Source of the DNA: Phoronis australis | Taxonomy: Eukaryota > Phoronida > Phoronidae | Length of the DNA: 64,000 nucleotides | NCBI GenBank assembly: GCA_002633005.1 | Contig: NMRA01000088.1 | Span: 797,216-861,215, forward strand | Direction: 5' to 3' | Shown here: positions 61,801 through 62,965 of the stretch, piece after piece | Layout: every line of letters starts with the position of its first letter | Numbering within the stretch: position 1 is the first letter of the stretch | Position numbers and translations under genes: made by a program | The notes under the pieces: generated by a model | What the model was told of the DNA's origin: nothing | What the model saw: only the letters and a program-made list of their open reading frames with translations | Databases searched by the model: none

Positions 61801-62965
61801 TGCAGAAAACTGCCAACCAACAACCCTAACGCCATCTATCAACAAGGCGTATTGCAACATGTCATCACTATATCAGAAAATGTGGTTGTGACTTAGACTT
61901 TTCGTTGTGGTAGTGTCATAGTGTCACTCGTGTAACCCGTGTTTAATCTGGATTCGAGTCTTGTCTTATTCTTGGTTTTTGGTCTGTCTGCAACAACAGC
62001 CAAGTGACGAAGCTGTCCGGACATTCAGTTGGCCACGTCTTGTTTATGCATTCATTTACACTGAGCAGTCACAGTGAACATATTCAATAGTGAGTCGGTC
62101 AATGTGATCCTTCAACGATAGTGAATGTAGAGACGAAATGTGGGGAAACCCATTGTGCCATTTACATCGCATCACTTAACTGTTGTTGCGCATCATTTGC
62201 ACAGTTAATAAAGGCCAGGGGAACAGAAACGCTGAAATTTTTCTACAGGATAACCTAGAATTCTCATTTTCAGTAAAAATAGTAAATATGTACCAAAACC
62301 GTTGGCTTTTCTCTTAATTTATGTAAGCATGCATACTAGGGTGTAGGTTTATGATGGATTGACTAGATGACGCTGCAAACATTAAGGTTTTTTTCTTGTA
62401 TTTAGCAACTAGAAGTTGTGTCACATAAAACAGTTAGAATTTGGTATTACCTAACAGGCCATTAGGTACATCCTGTAATTTGGTATTGCATAACAGGCTA
62501 TTAGGTACATCCTGTAATTTGGTATTGAGTAACAGGTTATTAGGTACATCCTGTTATACAACTTCCATCCACAAGGGCATCTTTACTCACTGTTGTTTAC
62601 TGCTCAACTGCGATGCTTATGACTAAGAAAATTATTTTGACATTCGCCAATCTAATAACGCCAAAAGTGTTACTATTCTACAATGAGTTGCAGTGCGGAC
62701 ATGAAAAAATTCCATGATGAAATTCACTGAGATTCATTATACTGTTCTCTACCTTGCTCACCTCAAAGTAATTATTAACAAATATGCACTTTTCTACCTC
62801 TGCAAGAAAGAGGGGTGAATTCGGGTTGTGGCTACTCTGTTTCTGCAGTGCAACTTTTCTCCTTACACTGGTCCACCTTTTTGTTTTAGACTGGAAGGTG
62901 CTCATGGAACTAGTGTGGGGGATCATCACATGACTGAACTGAACAATGTTCTGGGCTCGTATAAG
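1649..62965 (+). CDS. CC2D2A: CC2D2A orthologue, whole gene span (36 exons, both ends open)
   Basis: Joining 36 exons gives 1,607 codons with no stop. The order and spacing of motifs follow vertebrate CC2D2A along its whole length: [85 protein letters not shown]-like and [54 protein letters not shown]. Domains in order are: a charged disordered N terminus, coiled coils, an N-terminal C2-like domain, a central C2 domain, and a degenerate transglutaminase-like C-terminal domain. In animals this protein is part of the MKS/B9 complex at the ciliary transition zone, where it helps build the Y-link region and gates entry of membrane and signalling proteins. Human mutations cause Joubert and Meckel syndromes. 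The start codon and the final exon are outside the window. Introns under 1.2 kb not listed separately hold nothing I recognise apart from the repeats noted. Confidence 0.96.
2082..2212 (+). CDS. CC2D2A: CC2D2A exon 2 of window
   Basis: Acceptor tgctgcag, donor gtatgt; takes one base from the previous exon and ends in phase 0. It encodes [14 protein letters not shown] through [17 protein letters not shown]. The [13 protein letters not shown] end resembles the MREKLQAARSKA stretch of human CC2D2A, which anchors the N-terminal alignment. Confidence 0.85.
2340..2510 (+). repeat. Dispersed repeat, family with gtcatgacgggcaattc motif
   Basis: Resembles 44480-44625 (and its duplicate 47155-47300) and 59050-59205. 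All share an attacagaa...cagccacc part and a cgggcaattctgggtcattttgtc-like end. I do not recognise the element. Confidence 0.6.
2553..2700. repeat. Imperfect tandem duplication, 76-bp period
   Basis: Two units beginning aaatgctgaa at 2555 and 2631, both containing gcatccatc and cgttttatg with tgtggaga. Confidence 0.7.
4064..4137 (+). repeat. tRNA-like SINE head
   Basis: An A-box-like ttggctcagctgctgagcg (from 4074) and a B-box-like ggcttcgattcc (near 4117) lie at tRNA spacing. The acceptor stem is not clean, so this is a tRNA-derived repeat or pseudogene, not a working tRNA. Confidence 0.5.
4374..4405. repeat. Short (GACA)n microsatellite
   Basis: About seven GACA-like units, two of them interrupted by GATA. 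Confidence 0.85.
5860..6160 (+). repeat. Dispersed repeat with CTCF-like motifs
   Basis: Two segments ending in cccccttagtggca (5981-5994) and cccctagtggca (6127-6138), with aaatttggcgg between them. The same arrangement recurs at 16380-16760. Confidence 0.6.
6478..6665 (-). repeat. Degraded copy of main intronic repeat family
   Basis: Shares gtattttctgaaagta, then actaatctgtcatt and a caccatg block, with copies at 16023-16215 and 16820-17350. Orientation is opposite to the copy at 37790. Confidence 0.55.
7745..7849 (+). CDS. CC2D2A: CC2D2A exon 3 of window
   Basis: Acceptor tgtttgcag, donor gtaagt; 35 codons, phase 0 at both ends. It encodes a charged segment beginning [18 protein letters not shown] and ending RFDDASL. 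Conservation is weak here. The support is the open phase-0 frame between consensus splice sites and its position between better-matched exons. Confidence 0.77.
8045..8140. repeat. Partial MITE end related to 59842-60063
   Basis: tacggtaattccccacttg followed by a gcacaaaataaa stretch resembles the left end of the TA-flanked element at 59842 (cagtaagtctccacttatt). No matching right end was found. Confidence 0.45.
8700..8790 (+). repeat. Dispersed repeat (ttgtcggccatatcttg family)
   Basis: Ends shortly before the exon at 8800 with attgtccaccatagcgtgtc. Related pieces are at 22050-22145, 28800-28890, 30960-31045 and 60970-61050. Confidence 0.5.
8800..8898 (+). CDS. CC2D2A: CC2D2A exon 4 of window
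   Basis: Acceptor gttcaatag, donor gtaggt; 33 codons, phase 0 at both ends. It encodes [15 protein letters not shown] through [13 protein letters not shown], a charged stretch just before the conserved EEAFDFF motif. It corresponds in place to the Lys/Pro-rich linker of the human protein. Confidence 0.77.
9070..9330 (+). repeat. Main intronic repeat family copy
   Basis: Shares ggaaatggttc, ctgttaggaattggtttta and catgttgt..gatactgttgtt with the copies at 10980, 12545 and 37790. Confidence 0.65.
10497..10942. mobile_element. Non-autonomous element with about 40-bp terminal inverted repeats
   Basis: The left end actttaagatgctatgtctc (from 10497) is matched in inverted orientation by gagacatagcatctttaagt (ending 10942). 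Similarity extends about 40 bp on each side. The interior of about 365 bp has no coding potential, so it is MITE-like. Superfamily not assigned. Confidence 0.75.
10980..11480 (+). repeat. Main intronic repeat family copy
   Basis: Shares ctcagttactgtgtttcatg, gctgttaggaattg, gagatttcatcttgaac and ggccatgttgtttgtactg with the other copies. Confidence 0.65.
11640..11800 (-). repeat. Possible retroposon 3' tail
   Basis: On the minus strand a non-coding stretch runs into a degenerate (ATTGATTG)n-like tail (tcagtcagtcaatcaataat on the + strand). Such short tails are typical of LINE or SINE ends, but no coding remnant could be identified. Confidence 0.35.
12201..14047. repeat. First copy of 1.85 kb duplicated block
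   Basis: Nearly identical to 14049-15906, with scattered substitutions and small indels. It ends exactly at the N at 14048. The block includes a main-family repeat copy (12545-12985). Confidence 0.93.
12545..12985 (+). repeat. Main intronic repeat family copy
   Basis: Contains atctcataaatggttgctag, gctgttaggaattggtttta, acatttcatcttgaacattt and a ttatactgttg end, shared with copies at 9070, 10980, 37790 and 51395. It is repeated at 14395-14850 by the block duplication. Confidence 0.75.
14049..15906. repeat. Second copy of 1.85 kb duplicated block
   Basis: Begins right after the N at 14048 and ends at gagcag (15906), the same bases that end the first copy before the N. Unique sequence follows. 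Confidence 0.93.
16023..16215 (-). repeat. Main intronic repeat family, partial copy
   Basis: Shares gccaaatatctgcaaaactg, tattttctgaaagtagaaat and aagtcatgtgacc with the copies at 16820 and 33385. Confidence 0.65.
16380..16760 (+). repeat. Dispersed repeat with three CTCF-like motifs
   Basis: Three successive segments end in gcgccccctagtggca (16439), ctgctctctagtggcc (16571) and agctccctctagtggg (16735), spaced about 130-165 bp. A related array is at 5860-6160. Confidence 0.7.
16439..16454 (-). promoter_or_regulatory. CTCF-like binding motif
   Basis: Reverse strand tgccactaggggcgc-type sequence (full + strand form gcgccccctagtggca) fits the bilaterian CTCF core. It lies inside a dispersed repeat, so function is uncertain. 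Confidence 0.3.
16820..17350 (-). repeat. Main intronic repeat family, near full-length copy
   Basis: Runs from gaaggaccttatcgacaag to gtactacataacctt. The reverse complement aligns along its length with 37790-38205. Shared blocks include gtcacatgacc, taacatggccaaatttt and atttctgagatac. Confidence 0.75.
18156..18362. mobile_element. Foldback element, arms about 70 bp
   Basis: Left arm 18156-18226 (ccttggaacaataggaaatg...) and right arm 18293-18362 are inverted repeats sharing cggcccaaca, atcttggttctgcattca and gatgtca blocks. The loop is about 66 bp, with no coding capacity. Confidence 0.75.
19431..19628 (+). CDS. CC2D2A: CC2D2A exon 5 of window (EEAFDFF motif)
   Basis: Acceptor ctttatag, donor gtacat; 66 codons, phase 0. 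The first third ([20 protein letters not shown]) matches the human EEAYNFFTFNFDPE motif closely. The rest is a Pro, Glu and Gln-rich low-complexity tail, as in human where the motif is followed by acidic sequence. A second donor-like site inside the exon (gtgagg after 19508) would remove 40 codons in frame. Confidence 0.92.
20120..20411. repeat. (CCCTCC)n-like polypyrimidine tract with gap
   Basis: C and T only on the + strand for most of its length (G and A on the other), interrupted by 89 N at 20261-20349. The long open frames here are by-products of the composition. Confidence 0.93.
21384..21549. repeat. Foldback repeat, arms about 40 bp
   Basis: Left arm 21384-21428 (gtgccacgggaactt, ctccaaccaa, ataccac) and right arm 21509-21549 (gtggtaggaatg, ttggttggagct, ttccgtgcc) are inverted copies with mismatches. 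The loop is about 80 bp. Confidence 0.65.
22050..22145 (+). repeat. Dispersed repeat (ttgtcggccatcttg family)
   Basis: Contains atttatttttgtggcgaaat, then attgtcggccatcttgcat and a gaattacggta end. It resembles 28800-28890, 30960-31045 and 60970-61050. Confidence 0.55.
23260..23553. mobile_element. Foldback element with short flanking TATA-like repeat
   Basis: The left arm starts gtcggtgggccagat, the right arm ends atctggcccaccgac. Both carry gtgagtactttaggggggca, inverted, with mismatches. The flanks are tatatta and tatatac, suggestive of a target duplication. A single N interrupts the right arm at 23500. Confidence 0.7.
23761..24057. mobile_element. Foldback element with tRNA-like right arm
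   Basis: The arms 23761-23830 and 23988-24057 are 70-bp inverted repeats with about 10% mismatch (cctgtggccatatcacgtga against tcacgtgatgtggccacagg). The right arm is the 3' half of a tRNA-like cloverleaf (23935-24007). The left arm carries only the inverted 3' half, with B box. It probably arose from two head-to-head SINE copies. Confidence 0.8.
23935..24007 (+). repeat. tRNA-like cloverleaf (SINE head or tRNA pseudogene)
   Basis: 73 nt that fold as a tRNA: a 7-bp acceptor stem (gtcccga with ttggggc), D stem gctc/gagt, anticodon stem with one mismatch, loop accgtta, 5-nt variable loop, T stem with one mismatch and loop tttgagt. A box tagctcagtgg and B box gtttgagtccc are good. Position 33 is C, not T. 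This and the inverted partner argue for a tRNA-derived repeat, not a functional gene. Confidence 0.65.
24779..24845. repeat. (TG)n microsatellite, interrupted
   Basis: About 30 TG units with cg and at interruptions. Confidence 0.93.
25277..25360. repeat. Imperfect hairpin, arms about 33 bp
   Basis: cattctag...ctcctaagttc (25277-25309) pairs with gaacttaggag...ctagaatg (25327-25360) with a few mismatches and a 17-nt loop. It may be a small foldback element or a hairpin RNA. Confidence 0.6.
28460..28577 (-). repeat. Dispersed repeat that also precedes exon 11
   Basis: On the minus strand it reads ggtgttgtgtccaaact, tttcacgtttgc and caatcatttttgcag. The same blocks occur on the + strand at 36086-36216, where the final cag is the splice acceptor of the exon at 36217. 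Confidence 0.7.
28800..28890 (+). repeat. Dispersed repeat (ttgtcggccatatcttg family)
   Basis: atttatttttgaggggaaat, gacaaaata and cttgtcggccatatcttgta, as in 22050-22145 and 60970-61050. Confidence 0.55.
29490..29665. repeat. Repeat segment with two CTCF-like motifs
   Basis: ttcactaggtggcactag (from 29495) and, inverted, caccacctagtggttg (from 29647) resemble the CTCF core in opposite orientations about 150 bp apart. Confidence 0.4.
30346..30406 (+). CDS. CC2D2A: CC2D2A exon 6 of window (short acidic exon)
   Basis: Acceptor ttgttgtag, donor gttggt (weak); 20 codons plus one base. It encodes [20 protein letters not shown], a low-complexity acidic linker. Phase 0 in and phase 1 out agree with its neighbours. 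Few residues are informative, so this rests mainly on phase and splice borders. Confidence 0.8.
30960..31045 (+). repeat. Dispersed repeat (ttgtccgccacattgtg variant)
   Basis: Contains gaaatgaaattcctcttgtc and cgccacattgtgtcc, a divergent member of the family also seen at 22050, 28800 and 60970. Confidence 0.45.
31247..31372 (+). CDS. CC2D2A: CC2D2A exon 7 of window
   Basis: Acceptor atcttgtag, donor gtgggt; enters and leaves in phase 1. It encodes [18 protein letters not shown], then [10 protein letters not shown] and SYYVPSVLG. It fits the human stretch running from the acidic region through RPADYESIHD to the sequence before LPENVQPRFLEDEGLY. Confidence 0.88.
32611..33062. repeat. First copy of 0.45 kb duplicated block with exon 8
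   Basis: Nearly identical to 33064-33513, ending at the N at 33063. There are a 2-bp indel near the start and a few substitutions (for example tcattatc against tcgttatc). Confidence 0.95.
32735..32877 (+). CDS. CC2D2A: CC2D2A exon 8 of window (RFLEEEGLY motif), first copy
   Basis: Acceptor accatcag, donor gtagga; takes one base and ends in phase 0. It encodes [20 protein letters not shown], then LYVGRRP and [14 protein letters not shown], close to human QPRFLEDEGLYTGVRP and IMENRLL. An identical copy follows at 33186-33328. Only one copy can be used, because the exon length (143 nt) is not a multiple of three. Confidence 0.95.
33064..33513. repeat. Second copy of 0.45 kb duplicated block with exon 8
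   Basis: Starts just after the N and ends at ttc (33513), the same bases that end the first copy. Unique sequence (ggtcacgtgatc) follows. Confidence 0.95.
33186..33328 (+). other. CC2D2A: Second copy of CC2D2A exon 8, probable assembly duplicate
   Basis: Identical to 32735-32877, lying 451 bp downstream across a single N at 33063. Joining the first copy (ends phase 0) to this one (needs one carried base) would shift the frame. It is therefore an alternative representation of the same exon, not an extra one. Which of the two is the true locus cannot be decided from the sequence. Confidence 0.85.
33385..33895 (-). repeat. Main intronic repeat family, near full-length copy
   Basis: Contains accaaatatccgcaaaacta, ttttctgaaactagaaag, ggtcacgtgatc and ggccatttctgagatgtgat, in the same order as 16820-17350. 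Confidence 0.75.
34359..34481 (+). CDS. CC2D2A: CC2D2A exon 9 of window (WFGEDGR motif)
   Basis: Acceptor ctcttcag, donor gtacgt; 41 codons, phase 0. It encodes [20 protein letters not shown], then APSRPYFN and ALQTEYKK. The human counterpart is [22 protein letters not shown], followed by a short helix. Strong match. Confidence 0.95.
35531..35740 (+). CDS. CC2D2A: CC2D2A exon 10 of window ([11 protein letters not shown] motif)
   Basis: Acceptor cttcctgtag, donor gtatga; 70 codons, phase 0. It encodes [40 protein letters not shown] and NYLIDK. These match human [32 protein letters not shown] (split here for length) in order and spacing. Confidence 0.96.
36086..36216 (+). repeat. Dispersed repeat ending at a splice acceptor
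   Basis: Matches the minus strand of 28460-28577 (ggtgttgtgtccaaact, ctttcacgtttgc, caatcatttttgcag). Similarity stops at the AG that precedes exon 11. Confidence 0.7.
36217..36350 (+). CDS. CC2D2A: CC2D2A exon 11 of window (coiled-coil start)
   Basis: Acceptor tttttgcag, donor gtacaa; phase 0 in, two bases out. It encodes [18 protein letters not shown] and [11 protein letters not shown], matching human LQALRNAV and INEYKSEIR. The acceptor and the sequence just before it belong to a dispersed repeat, also found on the minus strand at 28460-28577. The similarity stops exactly at the exon border. Confidence 0.94.
37065..37205 (+). CDS. CC2D2A: CC2D2A exon 12 of window
   Basis: Acceptor actttcag, donor gtgagt; completes a split Arg codon and leaves two bases. 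It encodes [31 protein letters not shown] and [11 protein letters not shown], following human RKFRDAEQEKDRTLLKTI, IKVWKEMKSLR and FTNTPLKLVLR. Confidence 0.95.
37790..38205 (+). repeat. Main intronic repeat family copy
   Basis: Runs from gtatgtaggacttaag through tatctcagaaatggttgg, catgattttta, gatttcatcttaacc and tagtcatgttattg to gataaggtccttca. It lies just upstream of exon 13. Confidence 0.75.
38326..38482 (+). CDS. CC2D2A: CC2D2A exon 13 of window (coiled coil)
   Basis: Acceptor acctgcag, donor gtagcg; takes two bases, ends phase 0. It encodes a Glu, Gln and Leu-rich helix, including [20 protein letters not shown] and [16 protein letters not shown]. The human counterpart is [27 protein letters not shown] (here paraphrased by position), in the coiled-coil region that names the protein. 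Confidence 0.94.
39270..39377 (+). CDS. CC2D2A: CC2D2A exon 14 of window (basic then acidic linker)
   Basis: Acceptor ccttgccag, donor gtgagt; 36 codons, phase 0. It encodes [14 protein letters not shown]-like basic sequence (exactly [17 protein letters not shown]), then [12 protein letters not shown]. Human has AKKKKRKQAAEEHP in the same place. Low complexity, but phase and splice sites agree. Confidence 0.88.
39663..39862 (+). CDS. CC2D2A: CC2D2A exon 15 of window (EDLVKP motif)
   Basis: Acceptor tctgtcag, donor gtaggt; phase 0 in, two bases out. It encodes [20 protein letters not shown], then [14 protein letters not shown] and TPATQCPK. The human stretch [20 protein letters not shown] with LVPELS and TPNDQCPR corresponds. 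The repeated Glu codons near 39760 are part of the helix [11 protein letters not shown]. Confidence 0.94.
39863..40840. other. Intron between exons 15 and 16
   Basis: About 1 kb of AT-leaning sequence. I see no repeat, exon or structured element in it. Confidence 0.6.
40841..40933 (+). CDS. CC2D2A: CC2D2A exon 16 of window (N-terminal C2-like domain begins)
   Basis: Acceptor cgtttccag, donor gtaggt; takes two bases, leaves two. It encodes [20 protein letters not shown] and [23 protein letters not shown] equals human VYLKVLFNNKEV, the first strands of the N-terminal C2-like domain (Pfam family CC2D2AN-C2). Confidence 0.95.
41895..41979 (+). CDS. CC2D2A: CC2D2A exon 17 of window (N-terminal C2-like domain)
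   Basis: Acceptor aaattacag, donor gtgagt; takes two bases, ends phase 0. It encodes [20 protein letters not shown] and WPESVRVQ, close to human [20 protein letters not shown] and PESLTLQ. Strong match. Confidence 0.95.
42384..42540 (+). CDS. CC2D2A: CC2D2A exon 18 of window
   Basis: Acceptor ctgttgcag, donor gtaagt; phase 0 in, one base out. It encodes [20 protein letters not shown], then [16 protein letters not shown] and NGVGSG. Human [31 protein letters not shown] and EGVGSG line up. This is the middle of the N-terminal C2-like domain. Confidence 0.95.
42688..42838 (+). CDS. CC2D2A: CC2D2A exon 19 of window
   Basis: Acceptor atttacag, donor gtaggt; phase 1 in, two bases out. It encodes [40 protein letters not shown] and PHQTSDSIF. 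Human [39 protein letters not shown] corresponds, closing the N-terminal C2-like domain. Confidence 0.95.
43631..43769 (+). CDS. CC2D2A: CC2D2A exon 20 of window, first copy
   Basis: Acceptor ctgcccatag, donor gtaggt; takes two bases, ends phase 0. It encodes [40 protein letters not shown] and LVYMMK, matching human [20 protein letters not shown] and [20 protein letters not shown]. A second copy at 46311-46449 differs by one silent base. Confidence 0.95.
44480..44625 (+). repeat. Dispersed repeat, cgggcaattctgg family
   Basis: Contains attacagaatggttcagcc, cataacagggagttctggg and tcattttgtct. Related to 2340-2510 and 59050-59205. Confidence 0.55.
44668..44877 (+). CDS. CC2D2A: CC2D2A exon 21 of window ([12 protein letters not shown] motif), first copy
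   Basis: Acceptor tttctcaag, donor gtaagg; 70 codons, phase 0. It encodes [55 protein letters not shown] and [13 protein letters not shown]. The human match is [39 protein letters not shown]. The next AG, 10 nt further in, would shift the frame, so the first AG is taken. The second copy is at 47346-47555. Confidence 0.95.
45241..45309. repeat. 28-bp-stem hairpin in intron (first copy)
   Basis: gggtcagccagctaagacat (plus ctgattgg) pairs with ccaatcagatgccttaactg (plus gttgaccc): 25 of 28 pairs are Watson-Crick, the loop is 13 nt. It is repeated unchanged at 47919-47987 by the block duplication. Confidence 0.85.
45429..45521 (+). CDS. CC2D2A: CC2D2A exon 22 of window, first copy
   Basis: Acceptor tgttttcag, donor gtgggt; 31 codons, phase 0. 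It encodes [18 protein letters not shown] and [13 protein letters not shown], following human YEKRLRDRNVIETKEHLDTH and RAIVAKYLQQ. An identical second copy is at 48107-48199. Confidence 0.92.
45624..46268. other. Assembly gap (645 N)
   Basis: Unresolved bases flanked by the two copies of the duplicated block. The open frames that run through it are meaningless. Confidence 0.99.
46311..46449 (+). other. CC2D2A: Second copy of CC2D2A exon 20, probable assembly duplicate
   Basis: Same exon as 43631-43769 with a single silent change (CTC to CTG for Leu). It needs two carried bases, but the preceding first-copy exon ends in phase 0, so serial splicing is impossible without a frameshift. It is probably the other allele placed after the N gap. 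Confidence 0.85.
47346..47555 (+). other. CC2D2A: Second copy of CC2D2A exon 21, probable assembly duplicate
   Basis: Same exon as 44668-44877 with two silent changes (a Gly codon GGT to GGC and a Glu codon GAG to GAA). Splice sites are intact. Part of the duplicated block after the gap at 45624-46268. Confidence 0.85.
48107..48199 (+). other. CC2D2A: Second copy of CC2D2A exon 22, probable assembly duplicate
   Basis: Identical to 45429-45521. This copy is followed by unduplicated sequence leading to the exon at 48863, so in a gap-free assembly it could equally be the true one. Only one copy belongs in the transcript. Confidence 0.85.
48545..48680. repeat. 68-bp tandem duplication
   Basis: Two almost identical units beginning aatgacgtacaatacc (48545 and 48613), each ending agcactcttacaat. 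Just downstream, ataagaattcttatcaa and ttgataagaattcat form an inverted pair (about 48690-48755). Confidence 0.9.
48863..48954 (+). CDS. CC2D2A: CC2D2A exon 23 of window (DEVPNIG motif)
   Basis: Acceptor tgtgtacag, donor gtgagt; phase 0 in, two bases out. It encodes [20 protein letters not shown] and [11 protein letters not shown]. Human VRESVINRFLIAKHYFLLAD, MIVEEEVPNI is a clear match, just before the central C2 domain. Confidence 0.95.
49474..49644 (+). CDS. CC2D2A: CC2D2A exon 24 of window (central C2 domain, first strand)
   Basis: Acceptor ctattgcag, donor gtgggt; completes a split Gly codon and leaves two bases. It encodes [32 protein letters not shown] and [20 protein letters not shown]. 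The last part is the first C2 strand and loop 1 (human DIKLLVNIVRAYDIPVRK). Confidence 0.96.
50148..50211 (+). CDS. CC2D2A: CC2D2A exon 25 of window (short Gly/Gln linker in C2 loop)
   Basis: Acceptor tgattttag, donor gtatgt; completes a split Gly codon, ends phase 0. It encodes [20 protein letters not shown] plus E. It sits where the human protein has a longer Ser/Pro-rich linker between the first C2 strand and VLVRPFVEV. Without this exon the frames of exons 24 and 26 do not join, which is the main support. Confidence 0.83.
50625..50734 (+). CDS. CC2D2A: CC2D2A exon 26 of window (C2 domain core)
   Basis: Acceptor ttctctcag, donor gttaac; phase 0 in, two bases out. It encodes [20 protein letters not shown] and [17 protein letters not shown]. 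The NPSWNEEL turn is the C2-domain signature and matches human [16 protein letters not shown]. Confidence 0.97.
50735..52134. other. 1.4 kb intron inside the C2 domain
   Basis: Contains a main-family repeat copy (51395-51860). Otherwise nothing recognised. Confidence 0.6.
51395..51860 (+). repeat. Main intronic repeat family, divergent copy
   Basis: Contains aaatttggctaatgttggaa, gagaggctatcgaaaag, tagtcatgttattgaaacc, agtcacatgaccc and ataaggtactacgtaacct. Confidence 0.65.
52135..52231 (+). CDS. CC2D2A: CC2D2A exon 27 of window (C2 domain)
   Basis: Acceptor gcttttcag, donor gtacgt; takes two bases, ends phase 0. It encodes [20 protein letters not shown] and [12 protein letters not shown], matching human [20 protein letters not shown] and NIFDEVLHDVLE. 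The FDE lies in a Ca-binding loop position of typical C2 folds. Confidence 0.96.
52730..52828 (+). CDS. CC2D2A: CC2D2A exon 28 of window (C2 domain end)
   Basis: Acceptor tcaactcag, donor gtaggt; 33 codons, phase 0. It encodes [20 protein letters not shown] and [13 protein letters not shown], matching human [20 protein letters not shown] and VKMPFSTIYFQA, the last strands of the central C2 domain. Confidence 0.97.
52829..53862. other. Intron between exons 28 and 29
   Basis: About 1 kb, AT-rich. No exon, repeat family member or structure recognised. Confidence 0.55.
53863..54072 (+). CDS. CC2D2A: CC2D2A exon 29 of window
   Basis: Acceptor cacttacag, donor gtatgg; 70 codons, phase 0. It encodes [20 protein letters not shown], a Gly/Ala/Pro-rich insert ([16 protein letters not shown]), then [20 protein letters not shown] and K. 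Human [20 protein letters not shown] and [20 protein letters not shown] match. The insert is variable. Confidence 0.96.
54073..56910. other. 2.8 kb intron between exons 29 and 30
   Basis: Holds a degenerate tandem repeat (about 55555-55690, units with acaatgagagttt-like cores) and, near 56690-56760, a piece shared with 750-905 and 37720-37780. No exon seen. Confidence 0.55.
56911..57114 (+). CDS. CC2D2A: CC2D2A exon 30 of window
   Basis: Acceptor ttgccttag, donor gtgagt; 68 codons, phase 0. It encodes [40 protein letters not shown] and [14 protein letters not shown]. Human [40 protein letters not shown] and TRYLKPLNPPQELL is a strong match. Confidence 0.97.
57407..57604. repeat. 22-bp minisatellite, about 9 units
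   Basis: Unit close to gtgaataacatgtgcccaaa plus at, with small variants (gaaccc, gttccc, gtaccc). Because 22 is not divisible by 3 and the unit lacks minus-strand stops, all three minus frames stay open here. These are not genes. Confidence 0.96.
58150..58239 (+). CDS. CC2D2A: CC2D2A exon 31 of window
   Basis: Acceptor catttacag, donor gtgagt; 30 codons, phase 0. It encodes [20 protein letters not shown] and [10 protein letters not shown], close to human [20 protein letters not shown] and GICDLWSTSD. It opens the degenerate transglutaminase-like domain. Confidence 0.97.
58685..58781 (+). CDS. CC2D2A: CC2D2A exon 32 of window ([10 protein letters not shown] motif)
   Basis: Acceptor tcttcag, donor gtaagt; phase 0 in, one base out. 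It encodes [20 protein letters not shown] and [13 protein letters not shown]. In active transglutaminase-like enzymes this helix carries the catalytic Cys. Here the position appears to be Glu, as in human [10 protein letters not shown], so the fold is probably a non-catalytic scaffold. Confidence 0.97.
59050..59205 (+). repeat. Dispersed repeat, cgggggaattctggg family
   Basis: Ends with gtcgtgacgggggaattctg and gtaattttgtcc, upstream of exon 33. Related to 2340-2510 and 44480-44625. Confidence 0.5.
59286..59437 (+). CDS. CC2D2A: CC2D2A exon 33 of window
   Basis: Acceptor ttactag, donor gtaaga; takes one base, ends phase 0. It encodes [40 protein letters not shown] and VGCVVNHEN. Human [30 protein letters not shown] and VGCLIGPDN match. 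The STAYVL and IWNASSG positions correspond to the catalytic His and Asp regions of active relatives. Confidence 0.96.
59842..60063. mobile_element. TA-flanked MITE with 26-bp terminal inverted repeats
   Basis: The left end cagtaagtctccacttattt (then tgcaca) is matched inverted at the right by aaataagtggagaattactg. Both sides are flanked by ta. 222 bp with no coding capacity. The cagt ends and TA duplication point to a Tc1/mariner-type non-autonomous element. Confidence 0.8.
60382..60504 (+). CDS. CC2D2A: CC2D2A exon 34 of window
   Basis: Acceptor tctgtctgcag, donor gtagga; 41 codons, phase 0. It encodes [40 protein letters not shown] and Q, matching human [20 protein letters not shown] and LWKSFFSRSLPYPGLSSVQ. 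Confidence 0.96.
60622..60713. repeat. 25-bp tandem repeat, about 4 units
   Basis: Unit close to gcaggtcatgtgattgggaa plus ggc, with small changes, just after exon 34. Confidence 0.93.
60970..61050 (+). repeat. Dispersed repeat (cttgtccaccatatcgtg variant)
   Basis: ttttttgagaaatttgacaa, ataaaatcatacttgtcc and accatatcgtgtc, upstream of exon 35. Fits the 22050, 28800 and 30960 family. Confidence 0.5.
61121..61284 (+). CDS. CC2D2A: CC2D2A exon 35 of window (ITRWNRFCT motif)
   Basis: Acceptor gttatttcag, donor gtaagt; phase 0 in, two bases out. It encodes [40 protein letters not shown] and [15 protein letters not shown]. Human has [39 protein letters not shown] and WNRYCTSTLRHFL. The last 20 bases and the donor form the first unit of an 80-bp minisatellite that repeats the donor twice more. 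Confidence 0.96.
61265..61503. repeat. 79-80-bp minisatellite containing a splice donor, 3 units
   Basis: Units starting near 61265, 61344 and 61424 each carry ttcgcacacttctttcta, then (a or t)gtaagtgact, and gtgtagaggggtcttggtga. The first unit includes the last 20 bases and the donor of exon 35. The donor hexamer gtaagt is kept in all three. Confidence 0.95.
61285..62889. other. 1.6 kb intron between exons 35 and 36
   Basis: Starts with the donor-bearing minisatellite and contains a 39-bp tandem repeat (62438-62554). Nothing else recognised. Confidence 0.6.
62438..62554. repeat. 39-bp tandem repeat, 3 units
   Basis: Units beginning aatttggtatt at 62438, 62477 and 62516, each with aacaggc or aacaggt and attaggtacatcctgt. 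Confidence 0.95.
62890..62965 (+). CDS. CC2D2A: CC2D2A exon 36 of window (last visible exon)
   Basis: Acceptor tttgttttag, donor gtgagt; takes two bases, ends phase 0. It encodes [20 protein letters not shown] and LGSYK, matching human [20 protein letters not shown] and LGDYR. The remaining C-terminal exon (human RFSGFPLHMPYSEVKP and onward) is not found up to 64000, so it lies beyond the window. Confidence 0.92.
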